Positions 8,658-18,700 of a stretch of 64,000 nucleotides of DNA are shown here, in pieces. The position numbers and the translations under genes are program-made. Numbering within the stretch: position 1 is the stretch's first letter; each line of letters opens with the position of its first letter. This DNA comes from an uncultured Clostridia bacterium (GTDB lineage: Bacteria; Bacillota; Clostridia; UMGS1810), in assembly GCA_934454585.1 (NCBI GenBank), contig CAKSFP010000015.1:10430-74429 (forward strand), written 5' to 3'. The notes beneath the pieces are model-generated. The model made no database searches. It was not told where the DNA came from and saw only the letters and a program-made list of their open reading frames with translations.

Positions 8658-11117
8658 ATGAAAAAGCTAATTTCGGTATTAACAATCTTTTCGATGCTGA
8701 CTGCAATGCTTGTAACGGCAAGCATTACGGGAGCTGCGTCAGACACACCGTCTGCAGGCTTTGAGCTCGATCTGGAAAATGCGGTAATCGGAGTAAGCGG
8801 AACACAGGGTGCCAATATTGTGAAAGCAAAGGAAGGCGGAGAAATCGCGGTAATAGCTGACCCAACCAATGCCGGCAGAGGAAAAATTCTGCAGGTCAAG
8901 CCAGTGCAAACCCACACGGGAACAATAAAGGCAAGCACGTCTGAAGAGTCAAACGTTACAGCAATTGAAGGCAAAGCCGGTATAAACAAGTTTACCGTTC
9001 CCGTACGCGGGGTAGAGGGCTACAGTGATGAAAAGCCTTTGACGGTAGTAAGCTTTGATTATTATGTAAAAGAAAGAGGCGATATGGTAAGCTCTGCTTT
9101 GGCACAGAGCATAGGTAACGGAAATCCCATGGATCTTCTGAGCTTTGGCGGAAAGAATACTCCTATTAACTGGCATAACGGATTAGGTCTGCAGAAGGAA
9201 GATTATGCGGCTAGACGTATTGGCACTGCGGATCTGTATGCAACAGGCAAATGGATAAGCGTTAAAAAGGTATATGACGGCAGTGCATACAATGAAAACA
9301 GCAATGTTATGACCTATATTGTTGACGGGGAAAGAAAAATGGGCATAGGCAGAAATGCCGGATATTCGAGCGACTGGCAGAATGTATCAGACAAGGAAAT
9401 GTTCTTTGACTTTGAGACGGTGACAGGAAACAGTGAATATTACTTTGACAATATTAAGGTGGAAAGAATGGCGCATCTTACGTTCAGTGATTTTGCGGCA
9501 AAGGAGGACGGAACAGTTACCTTTAAAGCATCGGCGCCCGTTGATGCGGCAACGCTTCAGTCAGCGCTCAAAGTAACAGCGAACGGAGCGGAGGTAGCGG
9601 GAGTGACGGCGGCTGTTGCAGAAAACGGAACGGATATAACGCTGACGATTCCCGGCGTGGAAAGCGAAACAGATTATACGCTGACCGTTAACAGAGGTTA
9701 TGCGGCAAAATCGGGTGCAATTACAGCTGCCAAGCTTTCTCAGACAGTTACAACACCGGCCACGACGCCAGTTATAACACCGTCTGCAGGCTTTGAACTC
9801 GATTTGGAAAACGCGGTAATCGGAGTAAGCGGAACACAGGGTGCCAATATTGTGAAAGCAAAGGAAGGCGGAGAAATCGCGGTAATAGCTGACCCAACCA
9901 ATGCCGGCAGAGGAAAAATTCTGCAGGTCAAGCCAGTGCAAACCCACACGGGAACAATAAAGGCAAGCACGTCTGAAGAGTCAAACGTTACAGCAATTGA
10001 AGGCAAAGCCGGTATAAACAAGTTTACCGTTCCCGTACGCGGGGTAGAGGGCTACAGTGATGAAAAGCCTTTGACGGTAGTAAGCTTTGATTATTATGTA
10101 AAAGAAAGAGGCGATATGGTAAGCTCTGCTTTGGCACAGAGCATAGGTAACGGAAATCCCATGGATCTTCTGAGCTTTGGCGGAAAGAATACTCCTATTA
10201 ACTGGCATAACGGATTAGGTCTGCAGAAGGAAGATTATGCGGCTAGACGTATTGGCACTGCGGATCTGTATGCAACAGGCAAATGGATAAGCGTTAAAAA
10301 GGTATATGACGGCAGTGCATACAATGAAAACAGCAATGTTATGACCTATATTGTTGACGGGGAAAGAAAAATGGGCATAGGCAGAAATGCCGGATATTCG
10401 AGCGACTGGCAGAATGTATCAGACAAGGAAATGTTCTTTGACTTTGAGACGGTGACAGGAAACAGTGAATATTACTTTGACAATATTAAGGTGGAAAGAA
10501 TGGCGCATCTTACGTTCAGTGATTTTGCGGCAAAGGAGGACGGAACAGTTACCTTTAAAGCATCGGTGCCCGTTGATGCGGCAACGCTTCGGTCAGCGCT
10601 CAAAGTAAAAGCGAACGGAACGGAGGTAGCGGGAGTGACGGCGGCTGTTGCAGAAAACGGAACGGATATAACGCTGACGATTCCCGGTGCAACGATTGCA
10701 ACGGATTATACACTGACCGTTAACAGAGGTTATGCGGCAAAATCGGGTGCAATTACAGCTGCCGAGCTTTCTCAGACAGTTACAACACCGCGTTCAAGCG
10801 AGCTTTGGATAAGCAGCGCTCCCACCTATACAAAGGGCACAAATTCCATTACCGTATCAGATCTGGCTGTTAAAAATGAAAGCAGCACTGCTCTCAACGG
10901 TTGGCTCGTTGTTGCAGCGTATAACTCAAATAATGCATTGATAGGCGTAAAGGCTGAGTCGCTGGCAAATGTTACCGGTACTGTTTCGTCAACAATCAAC
11001 ACTATTGCTTTAAAGACCCCGGCAGAAGATACAGCATATGTTCATGCATTTTTATGGAACAGTTCAGCAGAGCTCGTTCCTTATCACGGGCAGGTTGAGG
11101 TTACCTTGGCTCAGTAG
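8658..11117 (+). CDS. Secreted protein with two 344-residue tandem repeats
   Basis: Exported protein of 819 residues with a Sec signal peptide (residues 1 to about 26). Residues 31-367 and 375-711 are two near-identical copies. Each consists of a beta-rich jelly-roll-like region, possibly carbohydrate-binding, followed by an Ig-like module (HLTFSDFAAKEDGTVTFKA to DYTLTVNRGYAAKSG). The last about 105 residues form a separate beta module (SSELWISSAPTYTKG to VHAFLWNSSAELVP) that recurs at the C-termini of the 19721 and 39772 proteins. No catalytic motif or cell-wall anchor is visible. The RBS AAGGAG fits the ATG. It lies between the importer and the SLH proteins, so a glycan-binding role at the cell surface is likely (inference). 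I do not recognise a named family for the repeat unit. Confidence 0.85.
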   Translation: MKKLISVLTIFSMLTAMLVTASITGAASDTPSAGFELDLENAVIGVSGTQGANIVKAKEGGEIAVIADPTNAGRGKILQVKPVQTHTGTIKASTSEESNVTAIEGKAGINKFTVPVRGVEGYSDEKPLTVVSFDYYVKERGDMVSSALAQSIGNGNPMDLLSFGGKNTPINWHNGLGLQKEDYAARRIGTADLYATGKWISVKKVYDGSAYNENSNVMTYIVDGERKMGIGRNAGYSSDWQNVSDKEMFFDFETVTGNSEYYFDNIKVERMAHLTFSDFAAKEDGTVTFKASAPVDAATLQSALKVTANGAEVAGVTAAVAENGTDITLTIPGVESETDYTLTVNRGYAAKSGAITAAKLSQTVTTPATTPVITPSAGFELDLENAVIGVSGTQGANIVKAKEGGEIAVIADPTNAGRGKILQVKPVQTHTGTIKASTSEESNVTAIEGKAGINKFTVPVRGVEGYSDEKPLTVVSFDYYVKERGDMVSSALAQSIGNGNPMDLLSFGGKNTPINWHNGLGLQKEDYAARRIGTADLYATGKWISVKKVYDGSAYNENSNVMTYIVDGERKMGIGRNAGYSSDWQNVSDKEMFFDFETVTGNSEYYFDNIKVERMAHLTFSDFAAKEDGTVTFKASVPVDAATLRSALKVKANGTEVAGVTAAVAENGTDITLTIPGATIATDYTLTVNRGYAAKSGAITAAELSQTVTTPRSSELWISSAPTYTKGTNSITVSDLAVKNESSTALNGWLVVAAYNSNNALIGVKAESLANVTGTVSSTINTIALKTPAEDTAYVHAFLWNSSAELVPYHGQVEVTLAQ
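8748..9758 (+). repeat. Tandem repeat, unit 1
   Basis: First copy of a direct repeat with a 1032-bp period (344 codons). From 8781 to 9534 (about 754 bp) it appears identical to unit 2. The 33 bp before that carry three synonymous differences, and the region after 9535 carries many. Confidence 0.9.
9780..10790 (+). repeat. Tandem repeat, unit 2
   Basis: Second copy of the 1032-bp-period repeat, joined to the first by a short Thr/Pro linker (TTPATTPVIT). The identical core with diverged flanks suggests gene conversion between units. Confidence 0.9.
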
Positions 11118-11619
11118 TACGGGCTGCATATTCCTGTTTATACATAATATATGCTTTAGTCAGCACGGCTCGGCGGTTCGGCATAATAATAAGCGGCAGA
11201 CTTGAAAGTATTGGTGTATATTGATATTATTTGGCGCGTTGATATATAGGAAGGATGCGGTACAGAGTGCGTTTTTTCAATATTCAATGCGCCAAATATG
11301 TATATAACAGGGCGGGTTTTAATTGACAGAATGCTCCCCGGGCAGTAACTGCCGGGTCAACAGAACCGTTTTTTATTCCTTATGAGGAGCTTGAATGTTA
11401 TGGACTTGCCAATTTTACGATATTTTCCGGCGGCTATGCTGAATTTAAAGGAAAGCGCTGTTTGTATTACGGCACTTGCGATATCCGTATATGTGTTGCC
11501 ATAGCTGATTGAATTATCCGGAGGTAAAGGAATATTTATATGTTTTGTTATTGCAGCTTATAGCTCAAATAATGCAATGATACGTACAGCGGATGTATTT
11601 TTATTAAAGGAGACTTTCT
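11118..11619 (+). other. Intergenic graveyard of coding relics
   Basis: About 500 bp without a working gene. A 9-bp perfect inverted repeat (ATTTGGCGC at 11229 / GCGCCAAAT at 11289), extendable to about 17 bp with mismatches, lies in the left half. A GH130-like C-terminal fragment follows at 11366-11512. At 11541-11592 a short reading (FVIAAYSSNNAMIRTAD) copies part of the C-terminal module of the upstream protein (VVAAYNSNNALIGVKAE). The AAGGAG at about 11606 serves the next gene. Confidence 0.6.
11366..11512 (+). pseudogene. GH130-like C-terminal relic
   Basis: A 48-codon open fragment ending in TGA reads PFFIPYEELECYG, then IFSGGYAEFKGKRCLYYG and ICVAIAD. This matches the end of GH130 phosphorylases, for example the motif order Y-E-hG, hF-GG, hhYYGtAD in the intact gene at 27989. 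There is no start codon or ribosome site in a suitable place. It indicates that a further GH130 gene once stood in this locus. Confidence 0.6.
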
Positions 11620-13089
11620 ATGAAAAATATACTTAAATTATTTTTTGCTTTATCGCTGGTTTGTATTTCTACTGCTGTCTCTGCGGAAGCAAATATTGGA
11701 TATACAATAGAAGACGGAAAGCTTATTCTTGATGAAATGACAGGCGATAAGGTTTCAATACTTTTTGTGAAGGATGGGGTTTCGCAGGATGCAATCACTG
11801 CAGATAATTCATTTGTTATTCTTGCCAGGGCGAGCGGAGAAAAGCTTGAATTTCCTCTTCTTTGTACAGATGTCGGGGAAGGTTTTCTTTCGGCTGACTA
11901 TATACTTACAGTGACTAATGACGGCAAGACTGTCATAAAGGAAACATTAGGTTACATTCCGCAGCAGAAGCTTGATGCTTTTATTATGGCAATGTCACAA
12001 AAGGATGAGAGCGGAATAAAGGCGGACCTTCAAAAACATTTGGCAGCTTTGGGAATGCCGGCAGGCGCAAATGCAGGCGATGACCAATATATAACAGAGA
12101 TTGCTTCCATAATCAGGCAGAACAGCACTGAAACTATGACCTTTGCAAAATTCAAAGAGATTAGTACTTTTTATAATGACCGAAAGAAATTTTTAAATGA
12201 GCTGAAAGAAACGGTTTTGTGGAGTCAGATTCCGGTATTGGTTGATAAATACGCTCATATATTTGCTGACAGCAGCATTAACACATATGGAAATAAGGTA
12301 AGCGCAGCTTACACAAAATTTGTCGGAGCTGCTTATACAAGGATAGAAGATTTTGAAAAAGATTATATTGAAAGCGTGAAGAGTGCATCGGATGCAGGCA
12401 ACGCTTCATCAGGCGGCAATAAAAACAGCGGCAGCTCCGGCAGGGGCGGAGGCGGGTTTTCTCCGCGTCCGGCAGAGAATGGCGGGGGTACAGCTGAGGT
12501 TCAGAAGGATCAGGACCCTGAAACGAAAAAACCGTCAGCAAACGGTATCTTTGCCGATATGGCGGATGCTGAATGGGCGGCTGAGGCGGTTGAGGCTCTT
12601 GTAAAAGCCGGCGCAATCAGCGGCGTTGACGGTAAAAGCTTTGAGCCAAACAGCTATATAACACGTGAGGCGTTTGTAAAGATTTTATGCGTTGCTTTTG
12701 CTATTGAAGGTACGGAGGATGCAAGCGGATTTAATGATGTTGATGAAAAAGCCTGGTATGCGCCGTATGTTGCGGCAGCCAAAGGTGCCGGCCTTGTAAT
12801 GGGCAACGGTGAACAATTCGGAGTAGGTGAAAATATTACACGTCAGGATGCAGCGGTTCTCCTCGGGAGAATTGCCGGACTGCAGGAAATAAGTCTTAAA
12901 AACGGTGACGCTGATTTCTTTGACAGAAACGAGATTGCCGGGTATGCAGCAGAAGCAGTAGGAGACTTGAGAGCTTCCGGCATAATAAGCGGTATGGAGG
13001 ACGGCGGGTTTTATCCCACAAGGAATATGACCCGTGCAGAGGGTGCGAAACTGATTTATGAGCTTATGAAGCTAAAGGAGGTAAAGTAA
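11620..13089 (+). CDS. Surface protein with C-terminal SLH domains (copy 1)
   Basis: Exported protein of 489 residues. It has a signal peptide (1 to about 22), an N-terminal beta-sandwich-like domain (about 25-115), a helical region (about 120-250), a Gly/Ser-rich linker (SSGGNKNSGSSGRGGGGFSP) and three SLH domains at about 308-360, 369-425 and 430-489. SLH domains tether proteins to pyruvylated secondary cell-wall polymer. The third is degenerate at its start. A GGAG site (AAAGGAGACT) lies before the ATG, and the next gene begins directly after the stop. The same architecture and the same next-gene order recur at 41015-42715, which marks a duplicated surface module. No catalytic motif is seen; an adaptor or scaffold role is inferred. 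Confidence 0.88.
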   Translation: MKNILKLFFALSLVCISTAVSAEANIGYTIEDGKLILDEMTGDKVSILFVKDGVSQDAITADNSFVILARASGEKLEFPLLCTDVGEGFLSADYILTVTNDGKTVIKETLGYIPQQKLDAFIMAMSQKDESGIKADLQKHLAALGMPAGANAGDDQYITEIASIIRQNSTETMTFAKFKEISTFYNDRKKFLNELKETVLWSQIPVLVDKYAHIFADSSINTYGNKVSAAYTKFVGAAYTRIEDFEKDYIESVKSASDAGNASSGGNKNSGSSGRGGGGFSPRPAENGGGTAEVQKDQDPETKKPSANGIFADMADAEWAAEAVEALVKAGAISGVDGKSFEPNSYITREAFVKILCVAFAIEGTEDASGFNDVDEKAWYAPYVAAAKGAGLVMGNGEQFGVGENITRQDAAVLLGRIAGLQEISLKNGDADFFDRNEIAGYAAEAVGDLRASGIISGMEDGGFYPTRNMTRAEGAKLIYELMKLKEVK

Positions 13090-15768
13090 ATGAAACATTT
13101 AAACAGATTTATTTCATTGTTTATGACTGTTTGTATGCTTTCTTCCGCTGTGACAGCTGCAGCAACGGAAACCAGCGGCAAGGGAGCGCTGGAGCTTCAT
13201 CATGAAATTTCAGGGTTGTTTGAAAAATACGGCTTGATAAATGAAAACACCGACCTTGGGGCAATCGTTACGCGAGGCGGCTTTGCTGCAGCACTTGCAA
13301 AGCTGGAGCTGGGCGGAACAATACCTCCTGCCGAAAAGCGTTTTGCGGATATAAATGACGAAGAAACGAATTCATCTGTCAGCTGCCTTGTGGATATGGG
13401 GGTTATCAGCGGCTATCCTGACGGGAACTTTTATCCTGAAAGAAAAATAACTTACGGACAGGCGCTTTTGATGCTTCTGAGAACAATAAATATCACATAC
13501 GGACTTGAGAATGAGTACACCGTTTTTGCAAAGGCACATAGTGTGGGGCTTACCGATAAGCTTGATCTTTCGGTAACCGATACGTTCGATTATTCGCAGT
13601 GTTATGCCCTTCTTTATAATCTGCTGTTTGCCGAGATCCCTCATGAGGCATACGATATTATTGGTACGGCGAATGATTTGGCCCCATATTACAACCGCAG
13701 ACTTGCACTTTTTTATATTGAGGGAATAGTTACCGATGACGGAATGAACAGCTTTACCGGTGAAAGCAGCCTGCATGAGAATGTAATCAAAGTGGATAAT
13801 ATAGCTTTGAATTATAGCGGAGACAAATCCGGACTGCTTGGAAAATCCGTGATTTGCTGGTATGAAGAAACGAATAATGATATGTATGAGGTTGTTTGTC
13901 TGAGCGAATCAAAAAGAAACAGAATTATAAATGTCCCGTCAGAGCTTTTGTATGATTTTACCAACAATAAGTATGAGTATTCCCTGGATGAGTTTGAAGA
14001 CAAAACATACAAAACCTCGATTTCCAATGAAAGTGTCGTGGTTTATAACGGTAAAACGGTCAGCCGCGCAAACGCTTCGAATTTTAACGCAAACATGCTT
14101 ACTCCGGAATACGGCCGCATTATTCTTCTTGACAATAACTCTGACGGATGTGCCGAGCTTGTCCGTGTTGAAGACTATAAGTATTTTGTTGTAAGCAATG
14201 TTGATATATACAATGAAAAGCTGTATTTCAGGCAGACTGCGATTGACGGGGAAACACCTCATGAAACAATGCTTGATTTAAGCAGCTGCGATTATTCAAT
14301 ACGAAAAAACGGTTCGGCCGTTGCGATTGACAGGCTTGCAGTCGGGGATGTTTTGGCTGTTATGAAAGACTTGAACAACGATTACATTATTGAAGCTTCA
14401 AACAAAACCGTTTCAGGCTCGGTGGAGGAGCTTATAACCGATAAAAACAAGGCTGTAATAAATGGCGGAGCATATATATATTCAAAAAACGTTAATCTTT
14501 CGGGCGGAACAGCGGGAAAATTCTTTCTTGCATTTGACGGAGTTATTGCATATTTTGAATTGCAGGATTCTGAAATGATGCTGGGATATCTGTACGCAAA
14601 GTCAAAACCGGAATCACTTTCTCAGACCATAAAAGTGCGTATTTTTGATCAAAACGGCGTAAACAATACGTTTGAGCTTTCAGAAAAGGTATATATTGAT
14701 GATGTTCGTTACACCGACGGACAAAAAATGTATGATGCGTTGGATGCGGATCCTCAGAATGCAGATTCTTTTGCCGGAATAGTGATGTATAAGTTAATGG
14801 GCGGAAAAATAAAAAAAATTGATTTGGCGGCTCCGGCATCAGAGAACTGGACAGACGGATTTAGAATTGCACAGCAGGCGGCAGACCGAGAGACCGGGAC
14901 TTATTTAGCTAAAAACGGTTCCGGTAACTGGAAGTTTGTTATTACAGATCAGACTGTCTGCTTTAAGGTTGCAGCTGATTCATCCGAGATGGAAAAGCGG
15001 GCAAAGGTTTACAAAGGTCCTGCTTCGAACGCTATATCAATAAAAGATTGGACAGCCTATTATACATCGGGCGATAAGCTTGGCGCAGATGTATTTCTGT
15101 ATAAAACGGGCGGGGGAGAAACTGTAGGCGATGATGAGAGAATTCAGCTGATAACAGATACCAAACTCGTTTATCGGGATGAAGAAACTATGTACAGCAT
15201 TACATATATTGGTCAGGGCGGCGGACAGAATACTAAGTTTGCTGAAAAAGAAGACGTTGAGAAGACCGTAAATGTAAACGGTACAGATATCACCCTGACT
15301 CCGGGACCGGGAGATCTTGTAAGAACGGCTTCTTCGGAGGATCAGATAACCCTGATGGAGTATGTATATGATTATGACAGCGGTTATTTGAATACTGAGC
15401 ACAGCTTATTAACAAACAACAGTAATGCGGATTATTATGACCTTAAACACAGAGTTGGATTTGGCTGGATAGAAAAAACGGATCAGAATGCATTTTATTT
15501 AAAACAGACGCTTCCTACTGTTACAAGCGGCGGAGAGCCGATTGACTATGTTTTTGCAAATAATTTTCCGATATACATAGTCAGGAATGAGCGAAACGGT
15601 CTTGCCGTAACAGGAGGAAGCTTGGCTGACATGAAGCCGAGAAATGTAATTAGCGATCAGCCGTCGTTTGTCTTTTATTCAACGAGATTTGCATATCCTG
15701 ACTATGTTGTAATTTATGATGACGTGGATGATGAATCGGATGTTCCGGCGGCTGTAAGAATGAGATAA
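13090..15768 (+). CDS. Large surface protein with N-terminal SLH domains (copy 1)
   Basis: Exported protein of 892 residues. A signal peptide (1 to about 24) is followed by two to three SLH-like units (about 35-200, including FADINDEETNSSVSCLVDMG and ISGYPDGNFYPERKITYGQA). About 690 residues of predicted mainly beta structure follow, with no family that I recognise. A feature shared with the 42722 protein is the segment YGRIILLDNNSDGCAELVRV (GHVMLIDNNRDGAYEVLYVF in the other). It starts immediately after the stop of the 11620 gene, whose end supplies the RBS AAGGAGG. N-terminal SLH here and C-terminal SLH in the partner imply both are wall-attached, presenting their other ends outward. Function unknown; adhesion or display of enzymes is a guess. 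Confidence 0.85.
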   Translation: MKHLNRFISLFMTVCMLSSAVTAAATETSGKGALELHHEISGLFEKYGLINENTDLGAIVTRGGFAAALAKLELGGTIPPAEKRFADINDEETNSSVSCLVDMGVISGYPDGNFYPERKITYGQALLMLLRTINITYGLENEYTVFAKAHSVGLTDKLDLSVTDTFDYSQCYALLYNLLFAEIPHEAYDIIGTANDLAPYYNRRLALFYIEGIVTDDGMNSFTGESSLHENVIKVDNIALNYSGDKSGLLGKSVICWYEETNNDMYEVVCLSESKRNRIINVPSELLYDFTNNKYEYSLDEFEDKTYKTSISNESVVVYNGKTVSRANASNFNANMLTPEYGRIILLDNNSDGCAELVRVEDYKYFVVSNVDIYNEKLYFRQTAIDGETPHETMLDLSSCDYSIRKNGSAVAIDRLAVGDVLAVMKDLNNDYIIEASNKTVSGSVEELITDKNKAVINGGAYIYSKNVNLSGGTAGKFFLAFDGVIAYFELQDSEMMLGYLYAKSKPESLSQTIKVRIFDQNGVNNTFELSEKVYIDDVRYTDGQKMYDALDADPQNADSFAGIVMYKLMGGKIKKIDLAAPASENWTDGFRIAQQAADRETGTYLAKNGSGNWKFVITDQTVCFKVAADSSEMEKRAKVYKGPASNAISIKDWTAYYTSGDKLGADVFLYKTGGGETVGDDERIQLITDTKLVYRDEETMYSITYIGQGGGQNTKFAEKEDVEKTVNVNGTDITLTPGPGDLVRTASSEDQITLMEYVYDYDSGYLNTEHSLLTNNSNADYYDLKHRVGFGWIEKTDQNAFYLKQTLPTVTSGGEPIDYVFANNFPIYIVRNERNGLAVTGGSLADMKPRNVISDQPSFVFYSTRFAYPDYVVIYDDVDDESDVPAAVRMR

Positions 15769-15783
15769 GGGGGATGAGGTCGG

Positions 15784-18700
15784 ATGAAAAGAATTTTTGG
15801 TATTGTTTGCTCGGTGGCAATTTTGTTTTCGTGCTGCGGCTCGGCGAATGCCTCCGGTGTAACCGTTACGGAACAAGCCGAAAAGGTATATGAAGAAAGT
15901 GTTGTCTTTGAGGATGATCTCAAAACAAACGGTGAAACGGTAACTGTCGGAGAAAGCTTCTGGAAGGACATAAGGGTTTCGTTGAAGCTTAGCCCGGGGA
16001 AAACTGCAAATGCCGGGATATTACTGAGATATAAAGACGAAAATGAGCATCTTGAGCTTCGTTTTTACCGTAACGGAAATGTTTTTTTGCTTCAAAAGAA
16101 AAATAGTATATGGTACAGCAAGCTTGCACAGGCGAGTATATCAGATTATTCCGGAACGCATTCCGTAGAGGCTGAAATGCTGGGCAAAAGCATAGCGGTT
16201 ACTATTGATGGAAAGGTCCGCATGAAATCAGAAAGGGTTGCGGTGGACAGCGGCTGCGCAGGTATTGTTTCTGCAGGCGGATTTATATCGGCTGATGACG
16301 TAAGGATTAGCCTTTTGTCCGAAAAAGACAGGGTCAATTATACACAGTACGGTATGGTTGACCATGCAGAGGATATAGGTATGCCAACTTCTTACGGAGC
16401 TCTTGAAGGCGAGACAAACTATCAGCAGTATTTATCGTCAAGAGCGGAAATTCCCGGGCATTTTCCGATGCTTGCTCCAACGACGCCAAGAGGAACGGAA
16501 AAAGAGCTGTTTGTTTCTTCCGAAGGGGATGACAGTAATCCGGGAACTATTGATGCGCCTGTAAAAACAATTGCTAAGGGAGTTGAGCTTCTTAAAGAAC
16601 TGAAGTATGAAAAGGGAGCTGCACTTTATCTTCGCGGCGGAAATTATAGCGTGAGCGACACTGTTACATTGAGCAATATCATCGGAAGCAAAGAATATCC
16701 GGTATTTATCAGTAATTATAACAATGAAAAAGTTGTTTTATCGGGAGGCACGGTAATAGCTCCTGAGTATTATGAAGAGCTTTCCGCTGGCGAGCTTGCC
16801 CGTGTTCCGCTTGTGTCTAAGGATTTTGTAAAAAAAGTAGATTTGAAAAAATTGGGGATAACAATTCCGTATGAAAACAAGCTTACAGGAACGGAAACAA
16901 AAATGATATATAAGGCAAAAGTGCCAACCGCTGTTTTGGGAGTAAGCTACGGAAGTATGAATATGATTCCGGCAAGATATCCAAACAATGATTTTGTTCG
17001 TGTCGGTGAACCGATAAACCCGGGCGGACACCGTTATAACCCCGATACTCCGTACCCGGAGGTAAAGCTTCTTGATGACCGGCCGCTTTCGTGGAAAATG
17101 ACAAATGATATGTGGATATACGGCTCAATTCATCAGGAATGGGATATTAATAACTATCAGATTGGCGAGGTTAAGAAAGAAAGCAAAAGTATTGTACTTG
17201 ATTCATATAATGAATGGCCTGCAGAATATCACGGAGATAACCGTTACTATTATTATAACATAATGGAGGAAATGGATCTTCCCGGCGAGTATGTGATAGA
17301 CAGAACCAACGGTGTGCTTTATTTTTACCCTGTCGGAGATAATGATGATACGCCGTTAACATTATTAACAGGCGCAAATACAGTGCTAAATATTGACAAT
17401 AGCTGTAAGCACATGGTTATTCGCGGCTTGAATTTTGAAAACGGTAAAGGCGGAGCAATTAATTCTTGCGGTTATGATATTTCTGTGCAAGGCTGTTTGT
17501 TTGAATCATTTACAGGTGCGGCACTGTCTATAGAGGGGGAATTAAGCGGCGCGGCATACAACAAAATCGTTAATTGCGGAAACTCTTATACGGCAGCTTC
17601 CGTGACCGGCGGAAACAGGTGGTCGCTGACGCCGGCAAGAAACTATTTTCAGAACAATATTGTTTTTGACGATTCCGATTCGGGTGTCGCATTTGCAATC
17701 ATTTCCGCAGTCGGATGTCTTGTTTCGCACAACTTATTTGCCGGTGCAAAGTCGCATCTTTTGTCCGAGGGGTGGTGCAACGAGGTTATAGTTGAAAATA
17801 ACTCATTTGCATACGGTGCTTTGGTCAGCGCTGACGCAGGGGCTGTATATGTGTGTGGCACTGACTTTATAGGAAGGGGACAGCATGTAAGAAATAATTA
17901 TTTTCAGGATATGTCTGCTTATGGCAATACGAAAAGCACAAATGCTGTATACTTTGATGACTTTGGACAAGGAAAATATGCTTACAACAATGTAGCGCAG
18001 GACGGTAACCTATATGTTCATGGCGGACGCGATCACGTTATGGATAACAATATAACAAACGGGACACTGGTTATTAACGCAAATTATTATCGCGGGAAGG
18101 ATGATTTGTGGAAAAGAAGCATGGTACCGTATGTAAATGCTGCAGCGGGATTTGTGCATCCGAATATGAAGCCTTACGAAGCCTTGTGGAACAGCAGATA
18201 TCATGACATGGTCAGATACCGTGAGCTTTACAACAAGTACGCTGAGGAGTACAAGAAGGAAGGATATACCAGAGAGCAGGGAAACTATGAGGATCAGGTT
18301 CGGCTTCCTGCAAACAATATATTGCTGAATAACATTGCTTCCAGCATAAATCTTGATCCGCTTGTGGTAGAGTACGGAGAGAAAATAGACGGAAATATTG
18401 ATTCTGAAATGCCTCTCGATAAAAGTATTACCTTTGAGAACGGTTTGGATGATGATGCGGAATTTATTGCGTCTTTAACCCCGAATTTCAAGATTCCGGA
18501 TACATCTGAAATGGGACCGGTTTTTCTTGAAGGAATTCTTGACAAGCCTGTTCTTGCACCGATTGAAGCAATAACTCCCACTGACGGCGGCAAGGGTCAG
18601 GTTATATATGACGATGTTATTTTTAAATGGACTCCGTCCTTCGGTGCCTATTATTACACAATAAAAATTGCAACAGACGCAGAGATGACAAATATAATAG

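Noticed and set aside
8949..10208. Identical minus-strand ORFs in both repeat units.
   Set aside because: They are shadows of the duplicated + strand coding sequence and have no ribosome sites.
8748..10790. CRISPR or other short-repeat array.
   Set aside because: The only strong direct repeat is the 1032-bp coding duplication; no short regularly spaced repeats were seen anywhere.
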